A stretch of 64,000 nt of DNA from Paramacrobiotus metropolitanus (lineage: Eukaryota; Tardigrada; Eutardigrada; Parachela; Macrobiotidae), in the NCBI RefSeq assembly GCF_019649055.1, contig NW_026570298.1:1-64000 (forward strand), written 5' to 3'. Position 1 is the stretch's first letter; every line of letters starts with the position of its first letter. The notes beneath the pieces are model-generated. The model was given only the letters and a program-made list of their open reading frames with translations, was not told the origin of the DNA and did no database searches. Below are positions 30,455 through 43,796 of this stretch, in pieces. The position numbers were made by a program, and so were the translations under genes.

Positions 30455-32656
30455 GACATCGCATTTCGGTGCCCATCTCATCCATTTGTAGCATCATTCC
30501 TATGATGTTCTTGGCTGCGTCTGAGCCAAAATCATATAGTTCGACTTCGCGTGGTTCGAGGTAGGCGATGCGGCTCCGATGCGGTTCGCTTACCTTCTGA
30601 GCTTTGGCTGGGTCGTGGCTTAGCTGTGCCCGGGGTTTCTGCTCCTTCTTCAGTCCGTCGTTCAGTTCGCATGCTTTGTCGGTTAGTTGGGCATTGGCTT
30701 GTTCGAGGTCGTGATGGCCGACCTCTAGTCGGTGGATGTCGGTTGCTGGCTAATGTGAGTCAGCAATTGTTGTCCGCCCTTGCCAGTGCGATTTCCATCT
30801 CCTACTGCCGTTGATCGGTAAACTGTTGTAGTTGGCCGACTTCGTTGTCGGCTTCCCTGAGAGCCACTATGTATCGATCAACCTCGCCACGGTATACATC
30901 GGTTTCTTAGTTTGAGCGATTCAACATTTCTTGAAACTGCGCTGCTGCCGCTTCTGAGGCGACGAGCGCTGTCGGCAAGTTTCGGCAAGTTCTTTTTTCA
31001 GTTCGAAGACGGCTTCCGTTGACCCATTAGCTAGCCTTTAAGTTGGGGTACTTCTTCCGTGCCGTGTCGGCAAGATTGGTCGACCCGTTTCAGTTGGGCG
31101 CTTAGTCGATCGACCTCGCGTTGTTGGTCGGCAGTCGCTTTGTTAGCGGCTGCCAGGTCGGTTTCCTCCTTTTTCAGTTCGAGTCGGTGGGTTTCGTTAA
31201 TTTGCTTGATCAATCTCTCCGTAGAGAGAACAATTTTATCCACCAATACAATACGGCTTGGGTAGTCACTTGTCAGTTGTTGGGATCGTTCACGGAGGTG
31301 TTCGATGTCTTTGATCCGTTCCGGCGCAAGCGCATTGCTACCGTGATCTATCGTTGCGGAACACTCAAGGGTACTTGCTTGGTACCCGCGGGCGCCGTAG
31401 TGGGGCGCCACCGGTGTTCGGAAAACCAATTCTGTGGTGGTCGTGTCGCAGACTTCAACAATCGGTGATGGAGTCCACTCACTACCCGATCCGCCCAGTT
31501 TGAACATAGGTGGTGCTAGTTTCGTCGGTAGGTCGACTGGTCGATTTGTCGGTGACTTGGTCGACCTCACCGTTTGCAGGGCTTCTGTGGCCCGTTTCGA
31601 CTCGCTTCCAGTCGGCGAAAGTCGACTTAACGGTGAAATGCCGGTGATACGGTAATACGACTCTTGTTAGGTGCCGGTATGTTGGTCGTTGATCCAGCCG
31701 GGAGAGGATCGCTTCGTGGCGGTGCCTCGGTTTCTTCCATTTTGACCGTCGGTTTGGTTGGCTGGATCTGAGTTTCCCACTTGTTGACCAGTGAGATTCC
31801 GACCTTCAAGGTCGACCTCTGGCTTGGACTGGTCGGTGGGCTTTGACCGACCTCCGTGGTCGGTTGCTGTTGACCGACCTTCATGGTCGGTGGAAGTCCG
31901 ACCTGTCTGGCCGGTAGAGATTCGATCTGGTTGGTCGGTGAAAGTTCGACCTCCTTCGGTCGGTTGTCGTTGGCCGACTCCAGTTCCGCCTTGTGTGGTC
32001 GGTGGAGGTCCGACTACCTTGGCCGGTTGGGGTTGACCGACTTTCGAGGTCGGTTGCTTTTGACCTACCTCCGTCCGAGTTAGGTTGGTCGGTGAAGTCG
32101 CTGAGCCGAAGTCGGGCGAGGTTGACTTCCGCTTCTCATCCGTCTAGTTAGGTGATTGGCGTCCGATTCCGGCGGCTGTTGAAGCTTTCACCAAGTCTTT
32201 GGATTTGTTGAGCCCGAGTGAGCCCGCTCACCCAAGTGGGGCGACTGCCGGTTTACTGTTCTTCCAGTTAAGTCAGAGGTGGTCGGTGCGCCAAGTCGGT
32301 GCTCCTGACCGGCAAGAAACATTGTCTTGTCAGCCTGCAGCTGTACCGCATCTCCCCCGCTTGGGTTGGACGGGGCTGCCGAGTCAGCTTGGGGCTCCAG
32401 AAATGTACCCTTGGGGGCTCCCGGGCGTAGGGCTCCTGGGCGTCCTCGAAGCTGTCATCCGAAATCCGAAGTCGGGTTCGCGACGGCGAGGAAGATCCGC
32501 TCGTTACGCTTCTCCCTTGCCTCTGCCTACTTTATGAGTCGGTCCTACTTTGTGAGTCGTCCCGGCGGGCGTGCTGAAGTGGATACGATCCGGCTGATTA
32601 CGCCTGGAGTATGTGCTCGGGTACTCCTTCACGTAAATATCCGGTTGCTTTGACAT
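30455..32656 (-). pseudogene. N-terminal and coiled-coil parts of the Gag-like gene, decayed
   Basis: The likely start is the ATG at 32656 (MSKQPDIYVKEYPSTYSRR), followed by repeats such as THKVGPTHKVG and, further on, PTxxVGQ-type repeats from GGTCGG/CCGACC satellites (31650-32100). From 31570 to 31031 comes a 179-codon frame with a strong coiled coil (HRLELKKEETDLAAANKATA, QQREVDRLSAQLKRVDQS). The part near 30560-30460 reads RSRIAYLEPREVELYDFGSD and MLQMDEMGTEMR. Several frame changes separate the pieces. No reverse transcriptase is present in the window. Confidence 0.45.
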
Positions 32657-33059
32657 GGTTGCGAATGGCAGCTCCCGGAGAGCCACAAAAGGCCTTTTGC
32701 TTGTGTACCGTATATCGAACAATCCCTTGCGTTGTGATGTTTGATGAGATCAGGATCATCTTTGGGTTCAGGAACTTCGAGGGTCAGGTTCGTTTGACTT
32801 TATTTTGTGTCTGTGTATGACTCAGTACGCAAGGTTACAATACAATATGATAATACAGTACCGTATTTTATAGTAATACGGTTGACGTACGTCCTATATT
32901 ATTGTGCTAACGAGTATAACATCACAGGGTTGTGGTTTTGCACTTCACCGCCTACGTCACGGATAACGAGATGCGTGCAAAAATATAAGAAATGACGATA
33001 CACGCTTCTGTTAAGCCTATGAAAAGTTTCCCCTGCCCTCTGATTGGCTGACGCTAAAG

Positions 33060-33480
33060 CTCTAAAAGTCGAGCGTTTTTGACGTCATAAGGAAGTTTAA
33101 CGATTTTGGCGCAATATTTCCACAGAAAAATAAAATATTTTTTGGTCGACCAAAGTTGTTATTTGGTCGAAATTTTATGTTTTAAGTCGTTAGAAGCTGG
33201 ATTAGGATTTTAGGAGTTTTTTTGACGTTAGGAAATTCGTCAAAATGGAAAGACAAAGGAAATGACCGACCTCTTGTCGGTTAACCATAGTGGTCAGTTA
33301 ATCAAAAAAAGGTCGGTAAAGTAAGTTTTAGGTCGGTTTCTTCAACAAAATTTACTTTTATCGGTCGAAAATTAATTTCAGCTGTTAGAAATAAGAATTC
33401 ACCGTTAGAAACTAGAAATTCCATCTAAGATCGACCTGTATCGACCTGCAACCACAGCTTTAATGGTTTGTTGCGATTCC
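33060..33480. repeat. GGTCGG/CCGACC-rich non-coding stretch
   Basis: Many ggtcggt and gtcgacc words recur, in line with the satellite-like repeats in the neighbouring Gag-like N-terminus. No gene. Confidence 0.5.
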
Positions 33481-34114
33481 GTGGAGGTCGGCGATCCGCT
33501 GTTTGGAGGTCGGTTATCCGCCCTTTCTCGGACGTAGTCCGCTGATAAAGTTGTGGGTCGCTATTCAAGGCGAAGGTCCCCGTATGAAGGCGTAATCCAA
33601 TCGCGCTGCAGGGTCTCGTGGCGAGCCTGGTCCGTCTGTTGAGATGGGGAAATTACCGTGTGTGCGGGGAAACTGCTCTGTCTGGCTGTTTTCTTGTGTG
33701 GAAGAGACGAAGAACTGTGGCTCACTAACAGTGGCAGGGATCGCTTTTGCGGTCAACAAGTGTTTCCACAGTGTTAAGACGGTAAGATCAAATTGATCAA
33801 CGGTCGAAGCAGAGGCTGCGTTTGCAGTCTATCTGAACGACTACAGTGGATTCTTCCGGGTACTCCAAAAGATGCCTTCACCGTCTCCTCAGAGATTCGT
33901 GGAAAGAAAACTAGACGATCTGCTTACCAGGTAACAGGCAAGCGCAAGTAGACCACAGCAAGTCTTCATTGACAAATAAAGGCGATACAAATACCGCGTG
34001 ATATGGGGGAAGAGATCACAGAAGCCCGTCTGGCCCGATATCGATGTACACACTAGAAAGTTTTGAGTGTCCGTCAAGGCGTAAAAGAATGGCGGCAACG
34101 TCGTGCTAGCCAGA

Positions 34115-36090
34115 CAGTGTGCGTGATGGTCTCCGCTGAAGGGATATACCGCGTGCGCACACACGGAGCATACTTACTCACTCGTTCGTCTATCGCAGTA
34201 CGACTGTAACCGAACAAAACGTCCGGACGACCAAGACGTCCGGCGGACGTTTTGGTCGTTAAACCGACCAAACCGTCCGGGGGCAAAAAAAAACGTCAAC
34301 CGTAAATTTTGCCCACCCAAAATTTTTTGCATTCTCAAACCCGGACACTTTGGTCGGAGCATTATTTTCGGCCGGGACACTTTGGTCGGATCTGAAACAG
34401 TACACGGGACTGTGAGATTTGTCGGACTCTTAAATTGGATTACCCTTAAAAAGAATACGATTTCTGGAGCCATTTTCTTAACGAAAGTTTGTATGTAGGC
34501 TTCCTGGTATAGTTCTATGCCACGCACTTAACAAAAATCATTCCAGGATCTACCGCGGTTTCGCATGTTTTTCTGTGAAGCTTTAACCGTGGTGTGGTAA
34601 AGTGCAAAAGACCCAAAAACGCTAGTTAGCGATATCTAGATTGCGTTTAAAATGTTTTTGCCTGGTAAACAGTTTTGTATTTCTATTGAGACGGTGGACC
34701 GCACTTGTAAGTAAAATAAAGTTTAAACGGAAATTGGTGTGCTAAAAGTTCTATACGGCACTAAACTTCCTTAGACTTAGCAAACGTCATCGTGTATAGT
34801 AATCTGCTTCTGGTACAATGGAATGTACAAAAATTTGCTACGTATTGTACGAGTAGGAGTACGTCTACATCAGTTCGGACGTCTATACTCGTAATCGATA
34901 CTATAGTTCACTAAGGTATTTGATTCGCCCGATACATTTACAGTAATAAACTGCTTTCCAGAACTGTTCAGTTACGCTATTCATTATGTCAGATATGAAA
35001 AATTATTATTAAAGCAGAGAATGAACTTTAAAAGATGACGATACAATAATATCGTTTCCATCTTTCGCTGGGCTGATGTTCTCATCCATTCGCATCTACC
35101 CCGCTGGCCCAAACCGGTGCATGTATTTCTAGACTTCTGGGGCAACCTGCTGGTGCCGTCCAGTAACGACCCTGACGATTCGGTGACGGGCTTGCAGTGA
35201 TGATATCAAGCAAGGGGGCGGCACACTTATCAGTTCCATTTTCTTCTACAATGAAGTTCGTAATTTATTGATGTAAGCTGTTTAAAAGGATGAAATTGCA
35301 ACTCTAGGATAACAGGAATAAATCTGAAACCGAATTTACAGCAGGCTAGAATAATTCTTATTTCCAAGAAACTCTATACCAGACATTCAGCTTTGCTTTC
35401 ACTACACTTCCAGGCGTCGACTTTAGTTTGGTAAGGGTCGTGCGCTTTCTTGTTCGAAACGCGCAGCGATGGTACAACATCCCGCAATCCGTACAAGTCA
35501 TTATCGAATCGGCGTCAAATAAAATAGGCATCCTGCAATCGCATTTAATTTTACGGAGAGCTCTTTTGGGTCCCCCACCAAAGTGTCCGGGTATAAATAA
35601 TGCTGATCAAAACGCCCGAGCGTGAATAGTGCTCCAGCCAAAGTTTTTGGGCTGACATGGTGCTTCGACTAAAGCGTTCGGGTTGACTTAGTCCTTCTAT
35701 TAAAGTGTCACGGCTGAAAGTATGCTCCGACCAAAGCGTCATGCTCCGATCAAAGTGTCCGGGCTGACATATTGCTCCGACCAAAGTGGCTGGGCTTAGA
35801 CAGAGCTCCGACCAAAGTGTCCGTGCTGAAACATTGCTCCGACCAAGGTGTCCGGGCTGAGAATGCAAAAAAGTTTGGGTGGGCAAAATTTACAGTGGAC
35901 GTTTTTTTGGCCCCCGGACGGTTTGGTCGGTTTACCGACCAAAACGTTCGCCGGACGTTTTGGTCGTCCGGACGTTTTAGTCGGTTACAGTCGTACTGCG
36001 ATAGACGAACGGGAGAGTAAGTATGCTCAGTGTGTGCGCACGCGGTATATCCGCTTTAGCGGAGAGTGCAGTGCAGCATCACACACACGT
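34115..36090. mobile_element. Foldback element with about 270-base inverted arms
   Basis: The left arm (34115-34395) contains tatcgcagtacgactgtaac, aaacgtccggacgacc and aaattttgcccacccaaa; the right arm (about 35800-36090) contains their reverse complements in mirror order. Both arms carry CGGACACTTTGGTCGG-type units, and 35575-35860 is a tandem run of them (gctccgaccaaagtgtccgg). No transposase is seen. A target duplication could not be fixed because the outer ends are diverged. Confidence 0.8.
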
Positions 36091-36727
36091 ACAAAAGAGA
36101 GGCAAATACAGCATGTATGCGTGCGTGCGCATACGCCAAGTAAAGCGTAGGTACCACGCAGTCTCGTATGAGGCTCACAGACTCACCCAGCAGAGCTCAA
36201 CGGGGAGCTCGGTCGACCTTCTGACAGACAACCCGACAAAACCGTCACCGCTCGGCACTTGTCGAGCCGGTTTTGTTCCTGTGTCGCCGGTTGACGGAAA
36301 CGCGGAATCGATTTTTAAGGCAGATGAAAGACAACTTGACCCGACTGATCCGATGTTTCAGGCACCGGTCGGACAGTATTCTGCTGTGGCCAGGCCGAAG
36401 TACACCGGGTATTCTACGAAGGCCAAATGTGTGGTGATTGTACTCACAGAGCAGAACGTTCGGATACGATTTTCAAAGGAAACCGGGGAATTTTCGAAGG
36501 AAAACGCGAAAAGCACTGCATGGGTAAAATTTACGCTAAACGCTTTGGAAGCCCGCAAATTGCTGGACGGTTTATGAACTTTATCGTCTCGCGGACGTCT
36601 GGAACCTATGGATGGTTGCACCCGTAAATGGGATCCAAGAGCATTGCAGTGCCCGCACTACGCTTCCGATTTTTCCGTAGACAGATACTTATCAATAGCT
36701 ACTTAAATTGTTCTACGTTAACCGGAA

Positions 36728-36900
36728 ACGGCGGCAAAATAGTTGAAGGCTATTTTGCCATCCATACTGCGGCAAAATAGCTAACGACTATTGTAACGCA
36801 GTGTGCGGCAAAACAGCAAAAGGCTATTTTACCGACCATAGTGCGGTAAAATAGCTAATGGCTATTTTGCCGCAAACACTGCGGCAAAATAGCCACTTCG
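36728..36900. repeat. Palindromic GCTATTTTGCCGCA repeat cluster, third site
   Basis: Same family as 1021-1203. It ends gcggcaaaatagccacttcg directly before the foldback element starting at 36905. Confidence 0.75.
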
Positions 36901-37022
36901 CACATAGAATGTCCAAGTTAGGACATTAGTGGTTCCATAGGAATGAACCCATAGACCAGGACACAAGTGGTTCAATTGGTTCTGAACCCATGGAACCAAG
37001 CAAAGAAAACGCTGACGTTAAA

Positions 37023-37860
37023 CAGATTCACGTCAACCAATGGAACCTAATGGAACCACCATGGAACCACAAGTGAACCAAGTCCGCTCTTACTTGCCGA
37101 CATGCCTGCACACTACCTCTATATCCCGTGAACCAATGGAACCAATGGAACCAATGGAACCTAATGGAACCACCATGGAACCACAAGTGAACCAAGTCCG
37201 CTCTTACTTGCCGACATGCTTGCACACTACCTCTGTACCCCGTGAACCAATGGAACCAATGGAACCAATGGAACCTAATGGAACCACCATGGAACCACAA
37301 GTGAACCAAGTCCGCTCTTACTTGCCGACATGCCTGCACACTACCTCTGTATCCCGTGAACCAATGGAACCAATGGAACCTAATTGAACCACCATGGAAC
37401 CACAAGTGAACCAAGTCCGCTCTTACTTGCCGACATGCCTGCACACTACCTCTGTATCCCGTGAACCAATGGAACCAATGGAACCTAATGGAACCACCAT
37501 GGAACCACAAGTGAACCAAGTCCGCTCTTACTTGCCGACATGCCTGCACACTACCTCTGTATCCCGTGAACCAATGGAACCAATGGAACCTAATGGAACC
37601 ACCATGGAACCACAAGTGAATCAAGTCCGCTCTTACTTGCCGACATGCCTGCACACTACCTCTGTATCCCGTGAACCAATGGAACCAATGGAACCTAATG
37701 TAACCACCATGGAACCACAAGTGAACCAAGTCCGCTCTTACTTGCCGACATGCCTGCACACTACCTCTGCACCCCTGAACCAACGGATCCAATGGAACTT
37801 AATGGAACCAGCAGGGAACCACAAGTGAACCATACTTGCCGACATGCCTGCACACTACGT
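37023..37860. repeat. Tandem array, about 115-base unit, left arm
   Basis: Seven to eight copies of a unit starting ggaaccaatggaacctaatg and containing gtccgctcttacttgccgac and cacactacctctgtatcccg. The unit length varies by 9-10 bases according to the number of ggaaccaat blocks. Confidence 0.95.
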
Positions 37861-38039
37861 GAACCAATGGAACCAGCTTGGAAACACAGGTGTAGTTTTA
37901 CTTGCCGACATGCAATCGTACAAAAATATCTTTTCCTTGTAAATGCGACGGGCATTATTGAATCCAGCGGACGAGTTGCGCAGTCCCATGCAGTGCTTTG
38001 GGCATCCACGTTAAATGCCCGTGATTATTTTGGAGCAGC

Positions 38040-40000
38040 ATAAATAGATACCGCATTGTTTGAATCATTATTTGGAAGTTAGAAACGCGAAATCCTGATT
38101 ATCTAATTTTGCATTTCCTGGATTCCGCTCATCCCGATCAAAAGCGACGGAAATGCAAGCGCGTAAAGTGAGAAAATTCGGACCTCATGCGGCGACAAAG
38201 TTGACAATTCAACTGTTAGAGTTGCGATAATAAAACAACCCAACGAAAACATCTTTGTGTGTCTAAAATTTTACTGCACGCTTGTAGCCAGCATCAAGGT
38301 TGACGGGTTGATGGTTGACGTTTTATGAAGGTCATCGACCTCTCTCTACAGGTCATCAACCTTACCACTATCCTTTCCCTAAAGGTCATCTGCCTTTCTG
38401 CCTAACCTCGTCAACATTTTTTCATAATCATGAATCTTTCTGCTGCTATCTTCAACCTTTCTCGAAAGGCTCTCATGTTTCTGTACAGCAAAGGTCTCAG
38501 AGACACAGGCCGGGGCACGCAATAAGCGGGCAAAAACACAGCCGTTCTTTGCGATTACGTACTTTGTTGGGCTAGTTATTTCGAAAATTTATTCGGCTAG
38601 TTATTATTTGAGAATTTATTTGGCTAGCTGCTCCTGCCAGCCAGCAGTCGGCCGCAAGTTCACAACCCATACTGGCGCTTTCAGCATCGGCAGGGCACTA
38701 TAGCAGATCACACACAAACGTACGTGTAAAGTGCGAGCGTAAGGTGATTGTGGACACCGTGCAAACAAGTATTATAGTGCCAAAGATAAGGAAAAAAACA
38801 TGATGGGGAGTTGAGCTGTAAGGCTGGCAGGACATCAACCTTTCACCAAAGGTCATCAACCTTTCTGTAAAGGTCTTCCACCTTTCCGCCAGTGGCATTC
38901 ACTGATTTACCTCGAAGTCATTATGTGTATCTACGTTAATTTTGCGGAGGCAAATAGTTTAGTTTTTGTTTATTACAAGACGTATGTGTGTTCGATTGCG
39001 TAAGGCCTGTTACTGGAACGTAAGGCGCGGAAAGGGCAACAAGACCCGCGAGTTGTCCCGCAGAAAGTTAAGAATGGAGAAAGATTTCTCCGTGGATGTG
39101 AAAAATAGTACAAAGTGCTCCGTTTTACGATTAATCGGTGGCAAATTTTTTCATTTGTATCTCAAAATTTCATTTAAAAAACGACCAAAACAGACTTTGC
39201 CCTGTTTAACGACCAAATCGCAAAAGGCGTACGGATGCATCCACCTTTCTCCCAAAGCGGTGGCGGCATCCATTTATTAAGCTTTTGCGCAATTGCAAAC
39301 ATTTCACAGTTTTTACAATGGGTATCGCCTTATCAGTTAAACCGCTTACAGTACAGATACTTATGATCAAACAGGTAGCAACGAACATCGTAGACATATT
39401 ACTTAACCGAGTGGCGAAATATTTTTTCGCGCGATGAATTACAATGAGCACAATAAGATCAATGCTCATCGCCGGCAGAAAGGTTTGATGACCTTTACAG
39501 AAAGGCTGATGACCTTAAGGGAAAGGTTGATGACCTGTAGGTAAAGGTTGGTTACCTGCCAGTTTTGTAGCCCAGCACACCCAATGTTTTTTACCGTATC
39601 CTTGATTTGCCATTGCCGATTTACTGTGCAATCTTCTTGCGTGAGAAGCTTTGGCCGAAAGAAGCCATATCCATCGCTTAACAACGGCCCTTACCAATTT
39701 ATATAAGACCGCTCTTAAAGTGGCAGTGTACCGAGTATTTAACGGAAGCGCGCAACTGACTTCTGGGGTCTTTCAGATTTCCTTTTTCCTATCGCACTAC
39801 GTGATACAACAGCTTCCAAGAAACGAACAGATTTGCAAAATGTTTTTCGTGTTTAAAAATTTCATATCTGGTGAAATTTAAATGCATATGCATTAAGAGG
39901 AGCCTTTCAAGTCGAGCGCTATATATAGAAAACGTGTTTGTAATTTGTGCGATATCCATAAATCACAATCACCAGACACTCACACTTAACCATAATGACG
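38040..40000. other. Interior of the foldback element, no gene
   Basis: Only facing minisatellite pieces and AT-rich sequence. The open frames (for example 38966-39280) have no recognisable motif. Confidence 0.5.
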
Positions 40001-40279
40001 TACCGTAACTATCGAATTATAAGCTTTCCCCGAAATAGAAGCTCCCCCCGTAATTAGAGCCCACCCTTAAGGTCATTTGAAAATTATAAGCTCCCCCCGA
40101 AATATAAGCCCATGGGCTTAATTAAATGCTGTATAGCCCATGTTAGCGAACGCCAAAAAAGTTAGTTTGAAAAACTGAAGCCCCCTCCGAAATACAAGCC
40201 CATGCCCGTAATTGGAGCCCACCACGTGAGGCGTTTGAAATATTTGTAACCCTGGGGCTCTCATCCGATAATTACGATA
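40001..40279. mobile_element. MITE, copy 1, nested in the foldback element
   Basis: It starts TACCGTAACTATCGAATTA and ends with the complement CGATAATTACGATA. The interior repeats aagcccccccgaaatataag-like blocks and cccgtaattggagcccacc. The same element is at 52247-52516. TA at both ends would fit a TA target duplication (mariner-like). Confidence 0.8.
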
Positions 40280-40819
40280 TGTTTGTGTTTGATCTGCGAT
40301 CGTGCCCTGCCGATGCTGCAAACGGCACTGGCAGTATGTCTTACGGTTGGCAGCCTGTAACAACTAGCCGAAATTTCCGAAACAAAATGCCGAATAAAGC
40401 AACCGCAAAGTGCGCCCGTGTTTTTGCCCCTTTATGGCGTGCCCTGTCCTGTGTCTCTGAGACCTTTACTGTACAGAAAACATGAGAGCCTTAAAGCTTG
40501 AAGATCTTCGGCAGAATGATTGAAGATCATTAAACAAACGTTGACGACGTTCGGCAAAACGGCTGATGGAAAGGTTAATGACCTTTAGGAAAAGACCGAA
40601 AGGTTGGTGAAAAGGTTGATGACCTTTAGAAAAAGGCTGATGTCCTTCATTGAACGTCAACCTTCCTGCCGGCTACACACGCTTGCCTCGGACAAATTTG
40701 TGTGCATAGTTCTGCATAGTGCAAAAATGTTGTTCGAGAAAATTCTCGATTTATACTGTTTAAAGTCTCTGCAGTATTCGATCGCTGGTATTTGCATAAA
40801 ATTTGTTTAAGTGCAGGAT

Positions 40820-41810
40820 TAAAGTAGTGTTAGACAGTAGACTAAACTATTGATAATTTGTGAGACAAATAATCGATCAGGGAGCTGCCTCTAGGGATGT
40901 TGAAGAGCAAGATAAAAACTAAGACACTGATTAACTAGATACTCGTTGAGTCCGGTGGTTGCCTGAAGTGATCAAAACGGAGCTGAACGGGTTCGCGGTG
41001 TCCTTGGCTAATAGCCAAATGAGTCCCGCATCAGATAATAATGAAAAAAAACACCATGTATGCTTAGGACTTTATCTAAAGATGAGCAGTTCAAACACAC
41101 GTAGCCGGACACCGTCCGACTGCGATCCTTGAAAAATTCTGTTCCTGATTTGGTACAAATGAGTGTGCTACTGTTTTAAGCCTGGAGTGTACAAATCTGC
41201 ATGCAGGGTAAAAATGTGCATGCGCAATCACAAAATCGTACTAACTTTGCTCTTCTTAATGATCATGTTTCAGTGGTCATCGAAGTCACCACTGGTTACT
41301 CACGGCCAAAAAAATTAGAAAAATTAATTCATTGGGCAGTAGCGCAAAAACTAAATAGTAAGTACCAGCGGTGTCAGTAAAAGTGGCTTGTTGCGTCTCT
41401 CCAGCACGAATTCAACTGTGCAGAAAATGTGTAACAATGACATAAAAATTTAAATGCCGAGAAATACATTCTTATTGCCATATCGGCATTTGATGCGAAC
41501 ATGACCGGCACGCAAATTGCGGGCGCCTTGGAACTTTTTTTACGGCCCGGTGTTTCCCACTTTTGTTGTCTGTTGGGTACGGATTTTGAATGCCAAAGCG
41601 TCTACATTGCAGAAATGAACTTGCAAATGACCATTACCAGCCAAGAGAGCACATAGGAAAACGTCATTCTCGTAAATATTATCTTTTCTTACGTTATCAA
41701 AACAAATACCAAATATTACGACAAAACTCAATTTACCTAGCTCGCCAACTACAAAATACGCAAAACAATGACGACACTTGCAGTTATTATAAAAAAAGCA
41801 ACTTCGCCAA
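40820..41810. other. Interior of the foldback element, no gene
   Basis: I recognise nothing coding or structured here. Confidence 0.4.
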
Positions 41811-41844
41811 ATTCACGGCGTACAGAGGTAACGTGCAAGCACGT

Positions 41845-42420
41845 CTACCAAAAAGAGCGGACTTGGTTCACTTGTGGTTCCATGGTGATTCCATTAGGTT
41901 CCATTGGTTCCATTGGTTCACGGCACACAGAGGTAGTGTGCAAGCATGTCTGCAAGTAAGAGCGGACTTGGTTCACTTGTGGTTCCATGGTGGTTCCATT
42001 AGGTTCCGTTGGTTCCATTGGTTCACGGCATACAGAGGTAGTGTGCAAGCATGTCTGCAAGTAAGAGCGGACTTGGTTTACTTGTGGTTCCATGGTGGTT
42101 CCATTAGGTTCCGTTGGTTCCATTGGCTCACGGGATACAGAGGTAGTGTGCAGGCATGTCGGCAAGTAAGAGGACTTGGTTCACTTATGGTTCCATGGTG
42201 GTTCTATTAGGTTCCATTGGTTCCATTGGTTCACGGAATACAGAGGTAGTGTGCAGGCATGTCGGCAAGTAAGAGCGGACTTTGTTCACTTGTGGTTCCA
42301 TGGCGGTTCCATTAGGTTCCATTGGTTCCATTGGTTCACGGGATACAGAGGTAGTGTGCAGGCATGTCGGCAAGTAAGAGCGGACTTGGTTCACTTGTGG
42401 TTCCTTGGTGGTGCCATGTG
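41845..42420. repeat. Tandem array, about 115-base unit, right arm (inverted)
   Basis: Five copies of the same unit as 37023-37860 in the opposite orientation (ggttccattggttcacggg, agaggtagtgtgcaggcatg, gtaagagcggacttggttca). Confidence 0.95.
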
Positions 42421-42462
42421 GTTCAGAACCAATCTACTAATGTCCTAACTTGGACATTCTCT

Positions 42463-43580
42463 CATTTCAGAGTAAATTTTCAATTTTTGGGTTAAATTTT
42501 TATGGGACACAGAAAAGAAGGTTAAGGGTATGACCCGCCACTGTACATTAGATTCTGATGTGGACGACTGCGTACACTTTAAATATATCTGGGCATGTTT
42601 TTTTACTTGTACCCCTCCGCAACCGCATCAGCATGTACAAAGCCGTACTACAAATTGAGCATGAACTGAAACAGCGATAAATACAAAATCACGGTTCACA
42701 TCAGTGGTAGTGTTGCAACTGTACTGGTCATCATTTTAGTGCTGACAGTGCGCTGTTCCTCTTTTTGCTGTTCCTCTTCCTTTATTTGCTCAATCTGTTC
42801 CTTCATATGCCTGGCTTGCACTGTATTCTCTAAGTATCCTCCATGTATCTTGTTGAATACAAGTTTGAGGCTTATCAATAACTGCTCGTATCCCTACTGC
42901 ATCCTTTTAGTATCTTTCAAATTTTCAGTCATGCGGATAGCTGTCATAGTGGAACTTGGAATACATTCGGGATGCATAAAGGATACGTAGAGGCTACTGC
43001 GGGATACTGTGAAGGCAAGTCAAAACACATGCCCGAAAAAATTAACGTGTACTAGCCCTGCATTAGGTGCAGTACATGCCGTCACTGCATGGTACCAGTT
43101 TCTTATGATTTTAAATCCACCAAAAAGTTCGCTTTCGCGCATTCCAAAACAATTTTTTGTGGCGTTATGTGTCATTCTAAAGCCGATAAGCATTTTGCAT
43201 TTGGCCTGATAACGGTTTGAGCGCGTAGCATCCGGTTGTCGCGATATGGACACAAAGTTCAATCCATCGGTGTGTATCAGAATTCCCGTTATAACCCTCA
43301 CTTCCTGGACGTTGCGCGCATAAACGATTTCACGGCCATTAAGTAGAAATCATTCGGCTGTAGAATGTTGTGAAACACAGCACCAGTGTGCTTCGGAGTG
43401 CGCAAAAGCAGTTGTTCTGCTGGATATCGATGTATATGAGTTATGAAATCAGTACCCTGAACCGGCACCGTATCATTTATAAGAGAAGTGACCCGGTTTC
43501 ATAAAGGGAAGTTTCATTTTTAAGGGAAGTTTCATGAAGCAAAATGCGTATAGAATCACTAAAACTTGCATGTTGGCCAC
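42463..43580. other. Non-coding stretch, nothing recognised
   Basis: No convincing gene. It ends at the intron acceptor of the exon C fragment. Confidence 0.4.
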
Positions 43581-43586
43581 TTGCAG

Positions 43587-43796
43587 ATTCTGTACAATTA
43601 TCAGAGCCAAGATCCGCGCTTGCCGAATGCTTATCGTGGTCGCGAGTGGACGGTGGAAACTCTGAACGATGTGGACGTTTCTAAGCTTAACACCATCACG
43701 CTGCTTGTATTGGAACATCATCTCACACTTAATTGGGAGGATGGGAACGGGGATATTCCTGAAGCCCAACACGATGGCGCTGGAATGGAAGAATAA
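43587..43796 (+). pseudogene. Orphan exon C of the Tudor/Agenet-like + F-box-like family
   Basis: After an acceptor (ccacttgcag) the frame reads LYNYQSQDPRLPNAYRGREW, TVETLNDVDVSKLNTITLLV and stops at 43794. It aligns with exon C of copy 3 (51837-52028) over its first 45 residues. No exon A or B lies upstream on this strand, so it is a fragment of a fourth copy. Confidence 0.6.

Larger units (their letters stand above)
36905..42462. mobile_element. Large foldback element with satellite-filled inverted arms
   Basis: The left terminus gaatgtccaagttaggacat recurs inverted at 42436-42462. Inside each end lies an array of an about 115-base unit in opposite orientation (37023-37860 and 41845-42420). 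Further in, aggtcatcaacctttc-type repeats face each other (38310-38480 and 38830-38890 against 39475-39560 and 40560-40665), and 38460-38530 pairs with 40430-40495. The long open frames across the arrays are by-products of the repeat. A target duplication is not clear. Confidence 0.85.

Noticed and set aside
36023-36577. 184-codon plus-strand frame
   Set aside because: Its first part lies in the foldback arm. The rest shows no motif or paralogue, so I could not support it as a gene.
37028-37792. 254-codon minus-strand open frame with repeated GSIRFHWFHWFTGYRGSVQ
   Set aside because: It is a translation of the tandem repeat; plus-strand frames are equally open and the unit length varies with the ggaaccaat blocks.
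41590-42448. Open frames across the right-arm array
   Set aside because: Same repeat in inverted orientation; no start context, no non-repeat homology.
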